From NCBI GenBank assembly GCA_000733355.1, contig JNVV01000015.1, positions 207,645 through 271,644 of the forward strand: a DNA stretch of 64,000 bases. Reading direction: 5' to 3'. Below, in pieces: positions 26,816 through 38,455 of this stretch. Origin of the DNA: Falciphora oryzae (taxonomy: Eukaryota > Ascomycota > Sordariomycetes > Magnaporthales > Magnaporthaceae). The position numbers and the translations under genes are program-made. The notes under the pieces were generated by a model that saw only the letters and a program-made list of their open reading frames with translations, ran no database searches and had not been told where the DNA came from. Position 1 is the stretch's first letter. Every line of letters starts with the position of its first letter.

Positions 26816-29800
26816 GCACCTCAGCTAATGTGTGTGCTGTCCCGTGTGCTAGCGAGTCTAGTCTCTGGCGCTACGCATCCCCACCCATCCAGGCCCCCAG
26901 CTAAGCTGCCGACTTGGTGCATGGTACTTTGTGCTGTCTGCAGCCAGGTATTTTGCCTGCCGGCGATGGCAGCGTCGCCAGTCGGGTCTAGCGCAGGCAG
27001 GTGGCCTTGCTGATGTGCGGATGTGAGGTGGTGAGGGGTCCGGAAACAGCAGAAAGATGGCCGTTTCGACGGTTGAGCATTCAGCAAACGCGTCGCTGGC
27101 TTACACAGTAGACTGTAGATACCGCCTCAAGCCCAAATGGGTGAGTCGCCTGCTCTGCCAGCTGCGGCAGGCGAATCCATCATGCATGAATGCGTGGCTA
27201 AACGTGCCAAACACCCTGGGTTGGATTTTATTGCTCTCTTTGTTTCTGCTTCTGCTGATGTTGTTGTGCCGGATGATGCCCGCCGGCGTTCTTGGCACAA
27301 TCTTTTTTTTTTTCTTCTTCTTGCTTTTCCTATTGTCGCTCCTTTTTCCCTTGCCGGCCGACCACAACCACACCCATGCCGACCCCAGCAAACGGGCGGT
27401 TCGAGGACCAGGTCCTCGGCGCTCTTGCCATGATCGACTTGTTTGACTCGCTCCCCCTATTGTCTGGCCAGTCCCAATCCAAACCCCCAAGTTTCCATGC
27501 GGTTGATGTGCGTGTTTGGATTGCAGGCCTGGAGCAAGCAACGTAAAGCTGGATGAAGCAACCACTTGAGCAAAGCGAGGCAAACCACCCGACTCTGCAC
27601 ATGCCTCGCGCACGCGCAAGCACACGTACGCACACACCTCAACTACCGCCTTTTGACAGTGGGTGGATTATGTCAAGTGGATTGGATAAATCCTGGGACG
27701 GGCACAAGTGGCTAGCACCTACCAGGCCGTCGTCCACGGGGCACGCATTTCTGGGACAGCGAATAAAAGAGCCGAGACAGCGACGGATAGAGACGAAAAA
27801 GAAGGAAAGGCAAAAACGCTCAACTGAGCTCGCCATCATGGACGACGACGACCCCGAGGCCCACCAGGCCCCATCTGCTGGTGGGCACTTTTCCTGGCCG
27901 GTTCTTGCACGCCGCGGCGGGCAGGGGGGTGTGAGAAGATGAAATAGGAAGGAACGAGGAACATGGATGGCGGCGCTAGGAACAATTCACGGTGGGGACT
28001 GGGCCACGGAAGGAGCACTGGGGGCGTGAGCGAATATCTCCGGATCTGGGCGGCGCACTCACTCACCCAACCTGGATGGCGTTCCTTGCTCCTGCCCTTG
28101 CTGCTGCTTGCTGCCACCACATCCGTCCATCTCCCCTGACCCTGTCCTTGTTCCCCAAAAGAAAGGGAAAAAAGCAAAAAAGAAAAGCACCAGGCCCCAG
28201 GCCCAGCCAGCGTTGCCTGCCCAGGGATGGCACCACAAGCCCCGGCACCAGCACAGTACGCCTTTTTGCTTGGCTGCACGCCCATCGCCGAACCAACCCC
28301 CATGTGCCGCCCTCTCGAACACCATCGTTGATCTATCCAATACACGGTTCGGGCCCAGCCCTGAGCAGACAGGCGCTCGAGGTGATTGCCGCCAAGCGGG
28401 AGATGCAGGGCATGAGAGATGTTAGTGTAGTTCAAACCAAGCCGAGGGCGCAGTTCAAACGACAGCACGCTGCCTCCTGGGACGACACGCAGCCGCCGCC
28501 GACGCAGAGGAGATCGGATCCGAGGCCGCTGTCGCCCCGTTTCTAATGCCATGGGTTTGACGTGCTATACACCACACAGCACATTGCCGGGCACGTATCC
28601 ATCCACGCATCCGTCCACATTACTGTGTGCTATGGGAGGGGCGGCACTGCCTCGCCAAACCGAACCAAACCAAACCACCATGGCCCGGCCCAACGAACAC
28701 GGCGGGCCTCCTACGAACCTGTATTAACACGGGGCCCTGGGTCGTATATAGCCCCCCGCCGCCAGTCAGGCGCGCGGCGCAAACACCCGACATCCAGAGC
28801 GGAGTAGCCCAAGGCCCTGGCCCTGCTGTCCTGGACCTGCTGCCCTGCCCTGCCCTGCACAGGACAAGACCAGACTGCGTCCGCGAATACTCCCTCCCGC
28901 CCGCCACTACACTACCACCGCCTGCCGCCGGCCACCACCACCCTCCCACCATCGTCGCCGTCGCGGCCTCCCCACCCGTCAAGCCGCAACGACTCACTGC
29001 GTGTCCACTCCCCCTCGAACGGACGGCAGCTCCACTGGGCTGCCACGGTTGCTTCACCGGTGCCGAGCAGGGACGACGTCGATTCGGCTTCGATTGCCAG
29101 TACATATAACTTATGAGCACTGTCATCAGCGCAGTCTGTCAAGTCCCAGTCAGTTGCTGTCGCATGCACAACCCGCACTGCACATCCTGCTTGCACCCCT
29201 CCTCCCTTGTACCGATCTTGCATCAGGTACTTGTGTTCTGCTTAGCGTCAGGTTCTGGGGGGTCTACTTTTTTTTTCTGCTGCTGCTCCCCTCCACCCCC
29301 AACTCTTTTTGGTTTATTATTTTATTTGGTTTATCCCCATTCTTTTTTTTTCTTTTCCCTTTTATTTTTACGAGCGAGCTCTTTTCGGCAGCCCATCACC
29401 CACCCACCCTTGCCGGCCTATCGCCTTGCTTGGACCCTGGATGCCTGTCCATTCCCCCCACTACAACAAAGCTGATCACCACTAGAGTAAACCGCAAACA
29501 CGGCCGCTACATGGCTCTGGTCGACTTTACCTACCTCCCCTACCCACCCAGATCCTAGTGCTGTCGACCTCCTTGTCGACTGCCACGCTGCATACACCAC
29601 CTTACCTGCCCCATCCCGGCTGGCCTACCGCCTACCACAGTACATCTACCTTGGCTTGCCGACCGAGCTGCTACCAGGACTGGCCCGACCTCGACCTGCT
29701 TGCCTCACCTTGCCTGGCTGCTATATACCTGCATACCTACATACATACACATACATACCTCCAGACGCCCGTACACACCTGCCTCCCGACCTCCTCCCCA

Positions 29801-30930
29801 ACCTGCCGCCCGCCCGCCGCCACTCCCGTCTCTGCTCCCGCCCGCCGGAGCACACTCTTTAATTCGTACTTCTTCTTGGCCCTCCTCCTCCGTGCCTTTT
29901 TGGCCCGGTCAGACAAAGTCCAGCGCATCCTCCCGACCCGTGCCAGCTTCGTGCCTCCGCCCCTGTTCCCTGCCTCGACCGTCATGAGAGGGTAGCCGCT
30001 ACAGCCTGCAGACCGCACTCGACACCGAACGACGGAAGACAGGCTGGCTCTTTTCTGCTTGGGCGACGACTACCTACTATGGCAGGGCGTCCTATTGGGT
30101 CGAGAAAGTCTAACGGAACCGGCCTGTCTGCCTGACGTACTCACCCGCACTGCGGTTTCTCACCTGCTTTTTTTTTTTTTTTTTTTTCCTCGGCCAAACA
30201 CCAGCTCTCGCGTTCATTGGCTGGAGCATAGCTCGGAGAGACGCCGCCAACCATGCTCCTGTCTGCCTTCAAATTCACAAGCAACTCCCCCTTCTTCTCC
30301 TAACCCATCCAAAAAAACAAAAAACAAAAACAAAACAAAACGAGGGATCCCCCAGCCCGACCCCCCATCTCGTCTGCTGTCTTTGACCATCACGCATAAA
30401 TCCGTGCTCGTCCTTAGCGCGCTAGCCTGACTTGCCGCATTCTCCCACTCTTGCTTGCACCTGGTTCTGCCTCCGCCGCGTAGAACGACCTCATAGACAT
30501 AAAAGTTGCCTCCAAGTCGTGCCTGGGCGGCTTCCCCAGACCTTACCCATCCCCTCGGGAGCAAGAAAACCCTCGTCCTCTCTCCTTGATAAAGGCAAAC
30601 AGCGGACAAGAGGGCATCCAGCCAAGAGAAGGCATCGAGTTGCACAAGCGAAACCACGAAACCCAGCCGCACACACACCGACAACGCCCACCCATCGAAT
30701 CCCACGCATCCTTGGGCTCGCGAGTCAACGACGCAAGAGCAGACCCCTCCCCTCCCCTGCCACTCCTTTGAACGTCAGTCCCCGGAGAGATAGATCCCCT
30801 GCTATCCTAACGCGTCGGCTGAAGGGCTGCTGCCGTCCACCCACGGCCGGGAGCAAGGAAGCGCGCAGGTTGCTTGCGCTGATGAACACGGGCCGCCGCT
30901 TACGGCTAAGCTAGGCGAGACACCGCCAAC

Positions 30931-32496
30931 GTGGATATCGCCTCGCTACTCAAGGGTTCCGACTCTAATGAGTCCGCTTCCGCTCCCGCACAGCAAGCCC
31001 GATCCACCTCTGATCCTCCCACGACGCTTGCGACGGCGACGACCGGCGGTCCCGCGCCGACCTACGGCTACACCACCACTGTTCAGCAACCAGCCGCACT
31101 AGTGGCTTCCACGTACGCTTCCGCCTACGGGCCCGGCCCTGGGCCGTCCTTTGCGCCCGGCCCCTCCGCGCTGGGACGGGATCTCGGATCGCATTTTGGG
31201 ACAGGTCCTGTCTCTTTCGGACCCGTCTCCGGATTGGGTCTTGGGCCAGGCCCGGGAGCAGGCCACAACCAGCCCGTGTTTTCCCCGAGCAGCAGCAGCA
31301 GCAGCGCCGCCGCCTCGGCCGGGCCCCAGCCAAGGCGCAGCATGCCGCCGCAACACGCGGCCGACAGCCCTCCTGCGGCAAAGAAGCAGAGTAAATGGTC
31401 ACCCGAGGAGGACGCCATCATCATTGAGCTTCGGGGCAGCGGCATGAAATGGGAGGACATCTCGAAGCGCCTCCCCGGGCGCAGCTCCATCAGCTGTCGC
31501 TTGCACTACCAAAACTACCTCGAGAGGCGAAGCGAGTGGGATGAGGAGCGGAAAAACAAGCTCGCCAGGCTTTATGAGCGGTAAGTCGCAGCAGTTTTAC
31601 AGTGTTTCCAAGGCCTACTGGGACTTGGAAAGTGGTGATCAAAAGAGGCTAGAAGAGGGCCGAGCTGGGGATTTCTTGCATGCCGGAGAATTACTAACAC
31701 TATTTGGTCAAACCCTAGCCTGAAACCGGAGATGTGGGCAAAGGTGGCGGAAGAAATGCAGGTTCCGTGGCGGGCAGTCGAGGCGATGCATTGGCAGATT
31801 GGCGAGCAAGACATGGCCAGGCGCGCCGGCGTCGTGGCTTTCTCGCTCTCAGGGGCGGCCGAGAACCCGCACCACCAACGAGCATCTCCCTCGAGGAGCC
31901 ATCACCACCCGCAATCCCACGGCCACATGCCTCGCGACATCCTCCCGGGCGCCGCCCCGACTCACTACGGGCCCCGTGGCGGCATGCACCCCGTCATACC
32001 CCCACCGCTCCAGCCACCGGGCCGACCACTGGCCACGCGCCGGGACAGCGTGCACTCGCGCACACTCGGTGGCCACCACCACTACGAGATGGGCGAGCCG
32101 CCCCAGTCCATGTATGCCCCCGCGCACGGGCTGGCACCCATTCAGACGAGCGCGCCACTACCACCACCGCAAGGAGGTGGTGGGCGCGTTGGCGGTGGTG
32201 GCAGTGGTGGTAACACGCTCCCGTCAGTGGCCGAGCTGACGACTGGGGTTAGCCCCTACAGCACCCCCGCGTACTCGGTTGCGGGCGCGAGCCCCGTGCA
32301 CAGCCAAGCCGCCGCCAGTCCGGGCCAGTTCCCGCCAGGCCTCCCCATCTATCCGATCCTAGACCCGCCGGGGACGGCCAAGCGGCGGGCTAGCCCTGAT
32401 ATGGGCCGCGAGACCAGCCGCCGACGGCATTTCGACCCCACGCCGCCTGATCCGTCCGACCGCGGCGGCCCCTCGTCTGGCCGACGTATGATGTGA
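30931..32496 (+). CDS. Myb/SANT-domain transcription regulator
   Basis: Two exons (30931-31580 and 31719-32496) give about 475 residues. The intron has donor GTAAGT, branch ACTAAC at 31692 and acceptor TAG at 31716-31718, joined in phase 2. The N terminus is Pro/Gly/Ser-rich. The Myb repeat covers about 154-200 (WSPEEDAIIIELRG through GRSSISCRLHYQNYLERR) with the spaced Trp residues, and a second SANT-like helix set spans the intron to about 245. The C-terminal half is His/Pro/Gly-rich and disordered. It is nuclear and DNA-binding by inference; its targets are unknown. The frame opens at a GTG (VDIASLLKG), is closed by TAA at 30907-30909, and has no in-frame ATG before codon 138 (31342). The true start is therefore an unseen upstream exon, a non-AUG codon or a mutated ATG. 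Confidence 0.8.
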
Positions 32497-34792
32497 AAAA
32501 GACTCTGCTATTGCTCCTGTTACTACTATTATTACCTCATGACGAAAAGGAAGGAGAAGGAAAACATAATAAGAGGCGGGATGTTCGCTCAGCTGCCCTG
32601 GCCGTGTTTGTTTCGGTGACCTCAACGGTAACATCGAACACACCTGGCAGACCATGGGGACATTCTGGGGTCGATGGCCTTGCTAACGGGCTTCCCCTTC
32701 GGCCCTGCTGACCGGCTTGGGCATCGGATTCGCATTCTTCTCTCTCTGTTTCACTTGCATTTTCCCACCCTCTCCGGGAGAATGCCTGTTTCATACCACG
32801 CTGCTCGTTTTTTTACTCAACTGTTTAATATCACGGCATCTCTAAAGCACAGGAGTTTGGCATGTGCAAGAGATGGGGGACTGCTTGCTGCCGCATTGCA
32901 TCACACAAAACGAGCCAAAAAAAACATAACCTACATCTTTTGGGGAATGGGGCCTGGCCAAACCTGCTTGTTTCGATTTAGCATGGGTTTCCGCTGCTTC
33001 GGGGCAATCTTTTCCATCTTCATCTGCTTCCTCCTTCACCCCCGCCCCTTCTTCCAACAGGCCCGCCAGGTTGTTTGTGTGATGGACCTTCCCTTTTTTT
33101 TTTTTTTTTTTTTTTGTTAAACACCGGCCCTCGGGACCCCCAGAAAGAAATGCACCTGTCGTCACCCGTGCCCCCCTTACCCCTGACTTTATTTTTTGGG
33201 TTGTGGAGACGGAACGGGACAAGGCCCAAAGGTTAGCAAGACGGACGGCTGACCAAAACCTGACAAAGAGCAAGGATGGCGAGGAGGGACTGCCACGACA
33301 AACCGACAACAGGCGTTCGCATCCCCTTCGTATGTTTCTTTTTTTGCTGGAGTCCTGTGGGGGAACCTGGGGGGTTTGACTTCGGGATGACGTCTGAAGG
33401 GAAAAAAATTCCCGGCGCGAGCACCCATCATCCATCCATCCATCCATCCATCAACCATGCATTACCGCACAAGCACAGACTCGCGCGAGCAGCGAGCAGC
33501 CCCTGTCCCCCAACTTCCAACACCACACGCCCCTCCTCAACGTGTGTTTGTGACACTACCGACTAGCCCCGCGCATCGTCGTCAACATCAAACCCATGGC
33601 ATGTTCACGGTTCGCAGTTCGGCAATCCTCCCTTTTTCCTGCTTGTCCATTTTTTGTTTTCGGATCCCTGATTGTTGGACAGGGCAGGGAGTCCAAGGGT
33701 GGAAGGGGCAGGGAAAAAGAAAGGCTTGCTTGCTTTAATCGTCAGGCGCGAACGTTTTTTTTTTCCCTCCAAGTCATGGACCCTTCCTGCCTTGCCTCTC
33801 TGTCCGCCTGTCTGTCTTGCTCCTATTTGGGATACTTTTACACGAACACACTGTGTCCCTCTCACTGCCTTCATATGTAAAGGGGAAACTTTTTTTTTTC
33901 TGGCCTGGTGTTTGGGGCGATTCGGCGGTTGCTTTCTTGGGACTGATGATCTTTGTCTAGCTTATTATTCGCGTGGGAAAGGGCTAGAGAGGGAAATAGA
34001 GATCGGGGTTTTCTGGGCTGGGGGCGGCGAGATTTGACTTGGGGGGTGGTGTTGGTGGTTTTTGTTACACTGGAGTTTTCTCTGGTTGGATGGGGGTGGA
34101 GGGTTTTTTTTTCCTGCTTGCTTGCTTGCTTGTTTTTCTTTTCGAGGGTTTGAGGTTCACCCGCGAGACTTTATGACGGATATGGTAAATATTCCCCCGG
34201 TATGTCGTTTTTCTTTGTCTGCTCTTGGCTGTGGCTGCTGCTGGTGGGCGGCATGCATCTTGTCCGTTTGGGTAGGAGCAGCATTTACAAGTTCGCTCCC
34301 CTAGGCTAGGGGACCTGTATCGATTAGCTGATCGCATTGTCTTTTTTTTTTTTTTTTTTTTTTTTCCTTTTTTTGGGCTAGCTGCTTCTCAGACTCCATT
34401 GTTGTCGTCCCCGTTTCGGCCTTTCGCATCGGTTTTCTCCGTCCCCTGTAATTCTCTAGTGCGCTATTTCCCCCCTGCCCTTGCCCCCTTTTTCACCTTG
34501 ACTGGCATCCTGCCACGGCATCTTACCATGTAGAGAGAGAGAGGGGGGGGTCACACTGACCTACCTCTGTCGGGCTAGCTCTCTCTTCGCCGGCAAAGTC
34601 GGCGGAGGGGACCCCGATCGTAACCTCGCGGGACTGGACCGTCACGCAATTGGTGTGCATGGGACGTCGAAGACAGGGCTAGAAACAGCACTTTTTTATT
34701 TTCTATCACGTTCCCCCCTATGTACAGCTTAGGCGTAGCCTTTGGTATCGATTAATCTTCTAGAAATCCATAGAACGTGATACTAGAGGGTT
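32497..34792. other. Convergent spacer (3' ends of the Myb-like and Trm9-like genes)
   Basis: Both flanking genes end into this 2.3-kb stretch, so it should hold two 3' UTRs and terminators. It contains T runs at 33094-33115 and 34342-34365 and a CATC array near 33426. Open frames show no domain. Confidence 0.6.
33426..33452. repeat. (CATC)n microsatellite
   Basis: About six CATC units can be read directly. Confidence 0.9.
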
Positions 34793-36088
34793 CTAGGAAG
34801 GACCCCTCGCAGCAATGGCCCACCAGTTGTCCCTTTCGTAGCCGCTGTCGAGGACGACCCCGCCGGCCGCGGCGACGTCCTCCTCGAGCTCGCCCTTGCA
34901 GTACAGGTGGTAGTACCTGTGGAACGTCTTGTCAGGGGCGGCTCCGGCATCGGCGTCGGCCGGGTCTTGCGGCGGCGCAGCAGCAGCAGCAGCAGCAGCA
35001 GCATTTGCCTCGACAGCACCGTCCGCTGCCGCTGCATCTTTGTTCTCTTCCTTGGTATTCTTCTTCTTCTTCTTCCGCTCCCTGCCCTGGTCGCCCTTCA
35101 TGACCCAGGGCACGAGCAGGTCCTGGTCGCCGCCCTCGTCCCACCCGCGGCGGCTGGAGGCCTGCTCGAGGGCCCAGACGAAGACGAGGGCCGTGCCGCG
35201 TCCCTTTTCTTCTTCTTTCCCGCCACCACCTCCCCTTAGACACCGCAGCAGCTCCCCGACGGCGGCGACGCGGCGGTCGCGGGTCGAGAGGTGGTGGATG
35301 ACGGCGATGCAGAGGGCAAAGTCGGCCGAGGCCTCGCGGAAGGGCAGCGACAGGCCGTCGGCGACGAGGACCTGGCGGGGGCGGCCGGCGTGGACGCGGG
35401 CGAGGTCGACGAGGGCGGCGCTGCGGTCGCAGCCCAGCATCAGGACTTCTTCACCGGTGGTGGTGGGGTCGAGGTCCCGGGCGGACAGGTACTTGCCGTT
35501 GCCGCAGCCGACGTCGAAGCCGACGGCGCCGGCTTGCTGGGCGGCCAGGTAGCGCGACACGAGCGGCCAGGGGCGGTGGCGGGTGGCCGAGAAGTGCGGG
35601 GCGATGGCCTCGTAGACGGCGTGGACGTGCGCTGCCTCGTAGGAATCCGGTGCTGCTGCTGCTGCTTCCATTGCTGCTGTTGTTGCCGGGGGTGCCGCCG
35701 CCGCTTGGACGGGTTCGTCCCCTCGCGCTGCTGCCGGTGCACTGTTGCCGCTGGTGGGTGTTGCTGCTGTGGTGGCCGCAGTGGCACATACCCGTTCATG
35801 CTGCTGCTGCTGTTCCTGGGGACCGACGTGGCCCTGCAGCGGGCGGTGGCAAACCTTGTCTGGCGGGCCGGGACGGGCGGGCAGCGGCGCGTCTGTGGAC
35901 GGCGGCGGCGTGGGACGGAGAGTTGATGAGGCCGATGCTGGAGCAGTTTCCGATGCTAGCGCGGCTGCGGTTATGGCGGCAGGGGCGGGAGCAGCAACAA
36001 CAGCAGCAGTGGTAGCAGCAGCAGGAGTGGAAGCAGCAGCAGCACCGGGGCGGCCAGCCTCCTCAACATTGCTGCTAGGGAGCTCCAT
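34793..36088 (-). CDS. trm9: tRNA (uracil-5-)-methyltransferase Trm9-like, wobble-uridine carboxymethyl methylation
   Basis: A single-exon frame of 431 residues. The core starts near residue 150 (SYEAAHVHAVYE). SAM-binding motif I is GFDVGCGNGKYL at about 190-201, the motif II region GCDRSAALVDLA at 219-230, then ADGLSLPF and AVIHHLST, the last being characteristic of Trm9/ALKBH8. The C-terminal RYYHLYCKGEL and ERDNWWA elements also match the family. Trm9 with Trm112 methylates cm5U34 to mcm5U34 in tRNA; activity here is inferred. Yeast Trm9 is about 280 residues. The extra length comes from a 140-residue Ala/Pro/Thr-rich N terminus and a Lys/Ala-rich insertion at about 338-385. The ATG at 36088 opens the longest frame; the ATG at 35671 (residue 140) would give a family-sized protein. 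Confidence 0.85.
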   Translation of the reverse strand: MELPSSNVEEAGRPGAAAASTPAAATTAAVVAAPAPAAITAAALASETAPASASSTLRPTPPPSTDAPLPARPGPPDKVCHRPLQGHVGPQEQQQQHERVCATAATTAATPTSGNSAPAAARGDEPVQAAAAPPATTAAMEAAAAAPDSYEAAHVHAVYEAIAPHFSATRHRPWPLVSRYLAAQQAGAVGFDVGCGNGKYLSARDLDPTTTGEEVLMLGCDRSAALVDLARVHAGRPRQVLVADGLSLPFREASADFALCIAVIHHLSTRDRRVAAVGELLRCLRGGGGGKEEEKGRGTALVFVWALEQASSRRGWDEGGDQDLLVPWVMKGDQGRERKKKKKNTKEENKDAAAADGAVEANAAAAAAAAAPPQDPADADAGAAPDKTFHRYYHLYCKGELEEDVAAAGGVVLDSGYERDNWWAIAARGPS

Positions 36089-37453
36089 GACTTGTCTGAC
36101 ACAAAGGTTAGCTGGCGGGGCGCATGTTATTTTGGAAGAGGGTGTGCAAATGCATGCACATGTGTGTAAGGAGCATGCGGTGTATAGGCCCGATGGGACA
36201 CGCCTGATGGGAGAACGCACCTGATGCCCTCCCCTAGTGAGGAAGTACCCCGGCGAGGCACGGTACCTCGCTTCTCGCCAGCACACTCCCCCAAGCTTCC
36301 CTGGTTTTTTACTCGATTCACTCTAGCGCCGTGTCTGATGTCAGGTTGGGGGTGTCGGGTACTTGGGAGGATGTCCGGGGAGGGGTTAGGCCAGCTGGAC
36401 TTGGGGTAGCTGCGGGCTATCTCTCAAGGTTTTTTGAAACGCCCCTTTTTGCCGGCCTCTTTTTTTTTTTACTTGCTTATTTTCTTTCTTCCCTTTTTTG
36501 TTCCTTTTCTTTCTCGGAGGTTGGCCTGCACGCTGGGCTGTTAGCAAGAAGTTTGACGTTGTGCTAAAGCACGACGCTCATTCGGGACTGTTGAACCCCG
36601 CGCAGCAGCTTCAGCCTCAGCCAAGCACAGCAGCAGCAAGGGAGGGAGGGGTGTGGGGTTTGTCTGCGTACAGTGTGACCACCAGCAGGATTCCGACTGT
36701 GTGCAAGTCGGCGGAAGTTGACCTGTCGTTTGCATGCGAAGGAAAAAACGTGGTGAGTGCGCAAAAGACGGGATGATGGTTGCCCTCGCCTCCCTGCTGG
36801 ATTGCCGTGCCGAGAGGTCCAGGCCAGGCCACGGTCGGGACATTTGTCCCAAAACGCCCTCCTCGGCGCTGTGGTGAACTGGAGGGGCTTTTTTTGAGCG
36901 AGTCGAGTGCATACCGTACTTCTTTCCTGCTCGCACCCAGCCGCCGGCTCCAGACCCACCTGAAGCTGTTGGGGACGAACTCACAGCGCGAGAACTCTGG
37001 GGCTCAGAACTCTGTGGTTCCGTTCCGCTGGGATCATCCCCTTTCCCATCTCCAAAGATGACGTTGCATGCTTTCGGGCCCGCGGTAGCAGCAAAACTGT
37101 AAACGCCCTTGCCGCTCCTCTCGTCCCTGCCGACCGCGTTCCCCAGCCGGTTCGCTGGTTCGGGCGTCCGTCGATTGCCCGCCTGCCAAGAGATGGATGG
37201 AGGACGAGCACGATCGCTTCTCTCGACAGGGGGGTGTGGCTGTAGCAGCAGGTGGCACCTAACCCCTCCTCGTCGGATATTATTTGCCCCAGTTTTTTCT
37301 ATGCACGGGCGGCACACGCGCCCCATTTTTGCCCCATGGACGACAACATCAACATCCCAGCCGTGAACCCATGAGACATCCATCAATTGCCCGTCGCCAG
37401 CCGCCATCGCGTCAAGCCTCCTTGACGTCATCCTTGTTTCCCTTTCCCTCACG
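36089..37453. other. Divergent promoter region (Trm9-like / ABP1-like)
   Basis: The two flanking genes are transcribed away from each other across 1.37 kb. A 320-codon frame at 36541-37503 (minus) has no domain and runs antisense into the ABP1-like start, so it is not called. The sequence just upstream of 37454 is C/T-rich, as in many fungal promoters. Confidence 0.6.
36096..36220 (-). other. Probable 5' UTR intron of the Trm9-like gene
   Basis: Read on the minus strand, a GTGCGT donor (36220) is followed by a GCTAAC branch site and a GTGTCAG acceptor seven bases before the ATG at 36088. The upstream exon shows no in-frame ATG, so the intron is placed in the leader. No transcript was available to confirm it. 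Confidence 0.5.
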
Positions 37454-38455
37454 ATGCCCAAGTTCTCCACCAAACACAACACCAAGGACGGCCCCGTGCT
37501 CAACGCGCTCCTCTATGCCGAGATCCAGCAGCTGCGGCGCTGGGTCGCCTCGTTCCCGCGCCGCCCCTCCCAGAAGGAGACCATGGCCTGGATCGAGAAG
37601 AAGTTCGACAAGAAGATCGCCCAGTACACCATCTCCCGCTACCTCTCGAGCCGCTACGCCCACGTCGACACGGTCCCGCCCGGCGACGCCTCCCTGCAAG
37701 CCACCAGACCGCGCGTCGGCCAGTGGCCCACCCTCGAGAAGATGCTCTACCAGTGGCAGCAGGCCCAGCCCCCGGGGAGCAAGAGCACCGGCAACGAGGT
37801 CCTGCAGGCAAAGGCCCTCGAGATATGGATGCAGCACCAGGAGGCCCGTGAGGGTGAGCCCTCGACGGCCCCGCGGCCAACCCTCGGCGCAAACTGGGTG
37901 CGCATGTTCAAGGAGAGGCATGGGCTCAAGAGGAGGAATTCGCGCGGCAAACCCTTTGTGATGGCGACGGCTGCTGAAGATACGACAGCGACAATAGAGG
38001 CAAACGGCAACACAACCAACTGTTCCGATGTCACCCCAGACGAATCCGACCAAGACGACGAAGCAGACGCAGAAGAGACGGGAGATATGACAACCGAAGA
38101 CAGGCATATTCGGGATGCCGTGGAGGAAGTCATGGCGGCTTCGTCTGCCAACAACAGCAACGACAACAGCAACAACGACGACGACACTAATAATAACCAC
38201 GCTAATATCACCTTTGCCGCTGCTGGCGACGGCCATGCGCCAGGCCTGTCGTCGCCCTTGGCGCTCTCCACAGGGGTCGGCAAGCTTGCGGAACTCATAC
38301 AGTTTGTGCAGACGTCTCGGGACACGGACAAGGAGGACCTGCTGCTGCTGCAGAGCCTGGAGAAGAAGTGGGACGCGCTTGTGGCGCTGCAGAGGGCGCG
38401 GGCGCACCAGAGGGAAATGACGGAATTCTTTACGAGGCTGCAAGGCGCGCAGTAG
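37454..38455 (+). CDS. ABP1/CENP-B-like helix-turn-helix DNA-binding protein
   Basis: An intact single exon of 333 residues with ATG in a good context (ACGATGCCC). Residues about 20-75 (LRRWVASFPRRPSQKETM, then SRYLSSRYAHVD) resemble the N-terminal HTH of fission-yeast ABP1/Cbh proteins. Residues about 88-165 (WPTLEKMLYQW, LQAKALEIW, NWVRMFKERHGLKRR) match the CENP-B/Tc5-type HTH found in pogo/Tigger-family transposases. There is no DDE catalytic domain. Instead an acidic Asn/Asp-rich linker (about 180-270) leads to a C-terminal amphipathic helix (about 280-330) that may dimerise. This layout suggests a domesticated, host-serving DNA-binding protein at repeats, centromeres or replication origins; that role is inference. 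It lacks the stop codons seen in the transposon island. Confidence 0.78.
   Translation: MPKFSTKHNTKDGPVLNALLYAEIQQLRRWVASFPRRPSQKETMAWIEKKFDKKIAQYTISRYLSSRYAHVDTVPPGDASLQATRPRVGQWPTLEKMLYQWQQAQPPGSKSTGNEVLQAKALEIWMQHQEAREGEPSTAPRPTLGANWVRMFKERHGLKRRNSRGKPFVMATAAEDTTATIEANGNTTNCSDVTPDESDQDDEADAEETGDMTTEDRHIRDAVEEVMAASSANNSNDNSNNDDDTNNNHANITFAAAGDGHAPGLSSPLALSTGVGKLAELIQFVQTSRDTDKEDLLLLQSLEKKWDALVALQRARAHQREMTEFFTRLQGAQ

Larger units (their letters stand above)
12729..30930. other. 18.2-kb region without a recognisable protein-coding gene
   Basis: This stretch lies between alf1 (minus) and the Myb-like gene (plus), so both transcribe away from it. Open frames of up to about 250 codons occur on both strands (for example 20480-21241, 22789-23553, 27836-28552) but encode low-complexity Pro/Arg/Ser or poly-Phe/Lys strings with no domain. 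The sequence is peppered with A or T runs of 14-39 nt, GT and GTGC microsatellites and CT-rich stretches typical of fungal promoters and long UTRs. It could hold non-coding RNA genes, a very long 5' leader of the Myb gene, or fast-evolving genes. Nothing in it can be called with confidence. No tRNA was found. Confidence 0.5.

Noticed and set aside
27836..28552. 238-codon open frame on the minus strand
   Set aside because: Arg/Gly/Ser low-complexity product with no recognisable family, overlapping an equally long plus-strand frame.
36541..37503. 320-codon minus-strand frame between trm9 and the ABP1-like gene
   Set aside because: It runs antisense into the ABP1-like start, has no domain, and occupies the divergent promoter.
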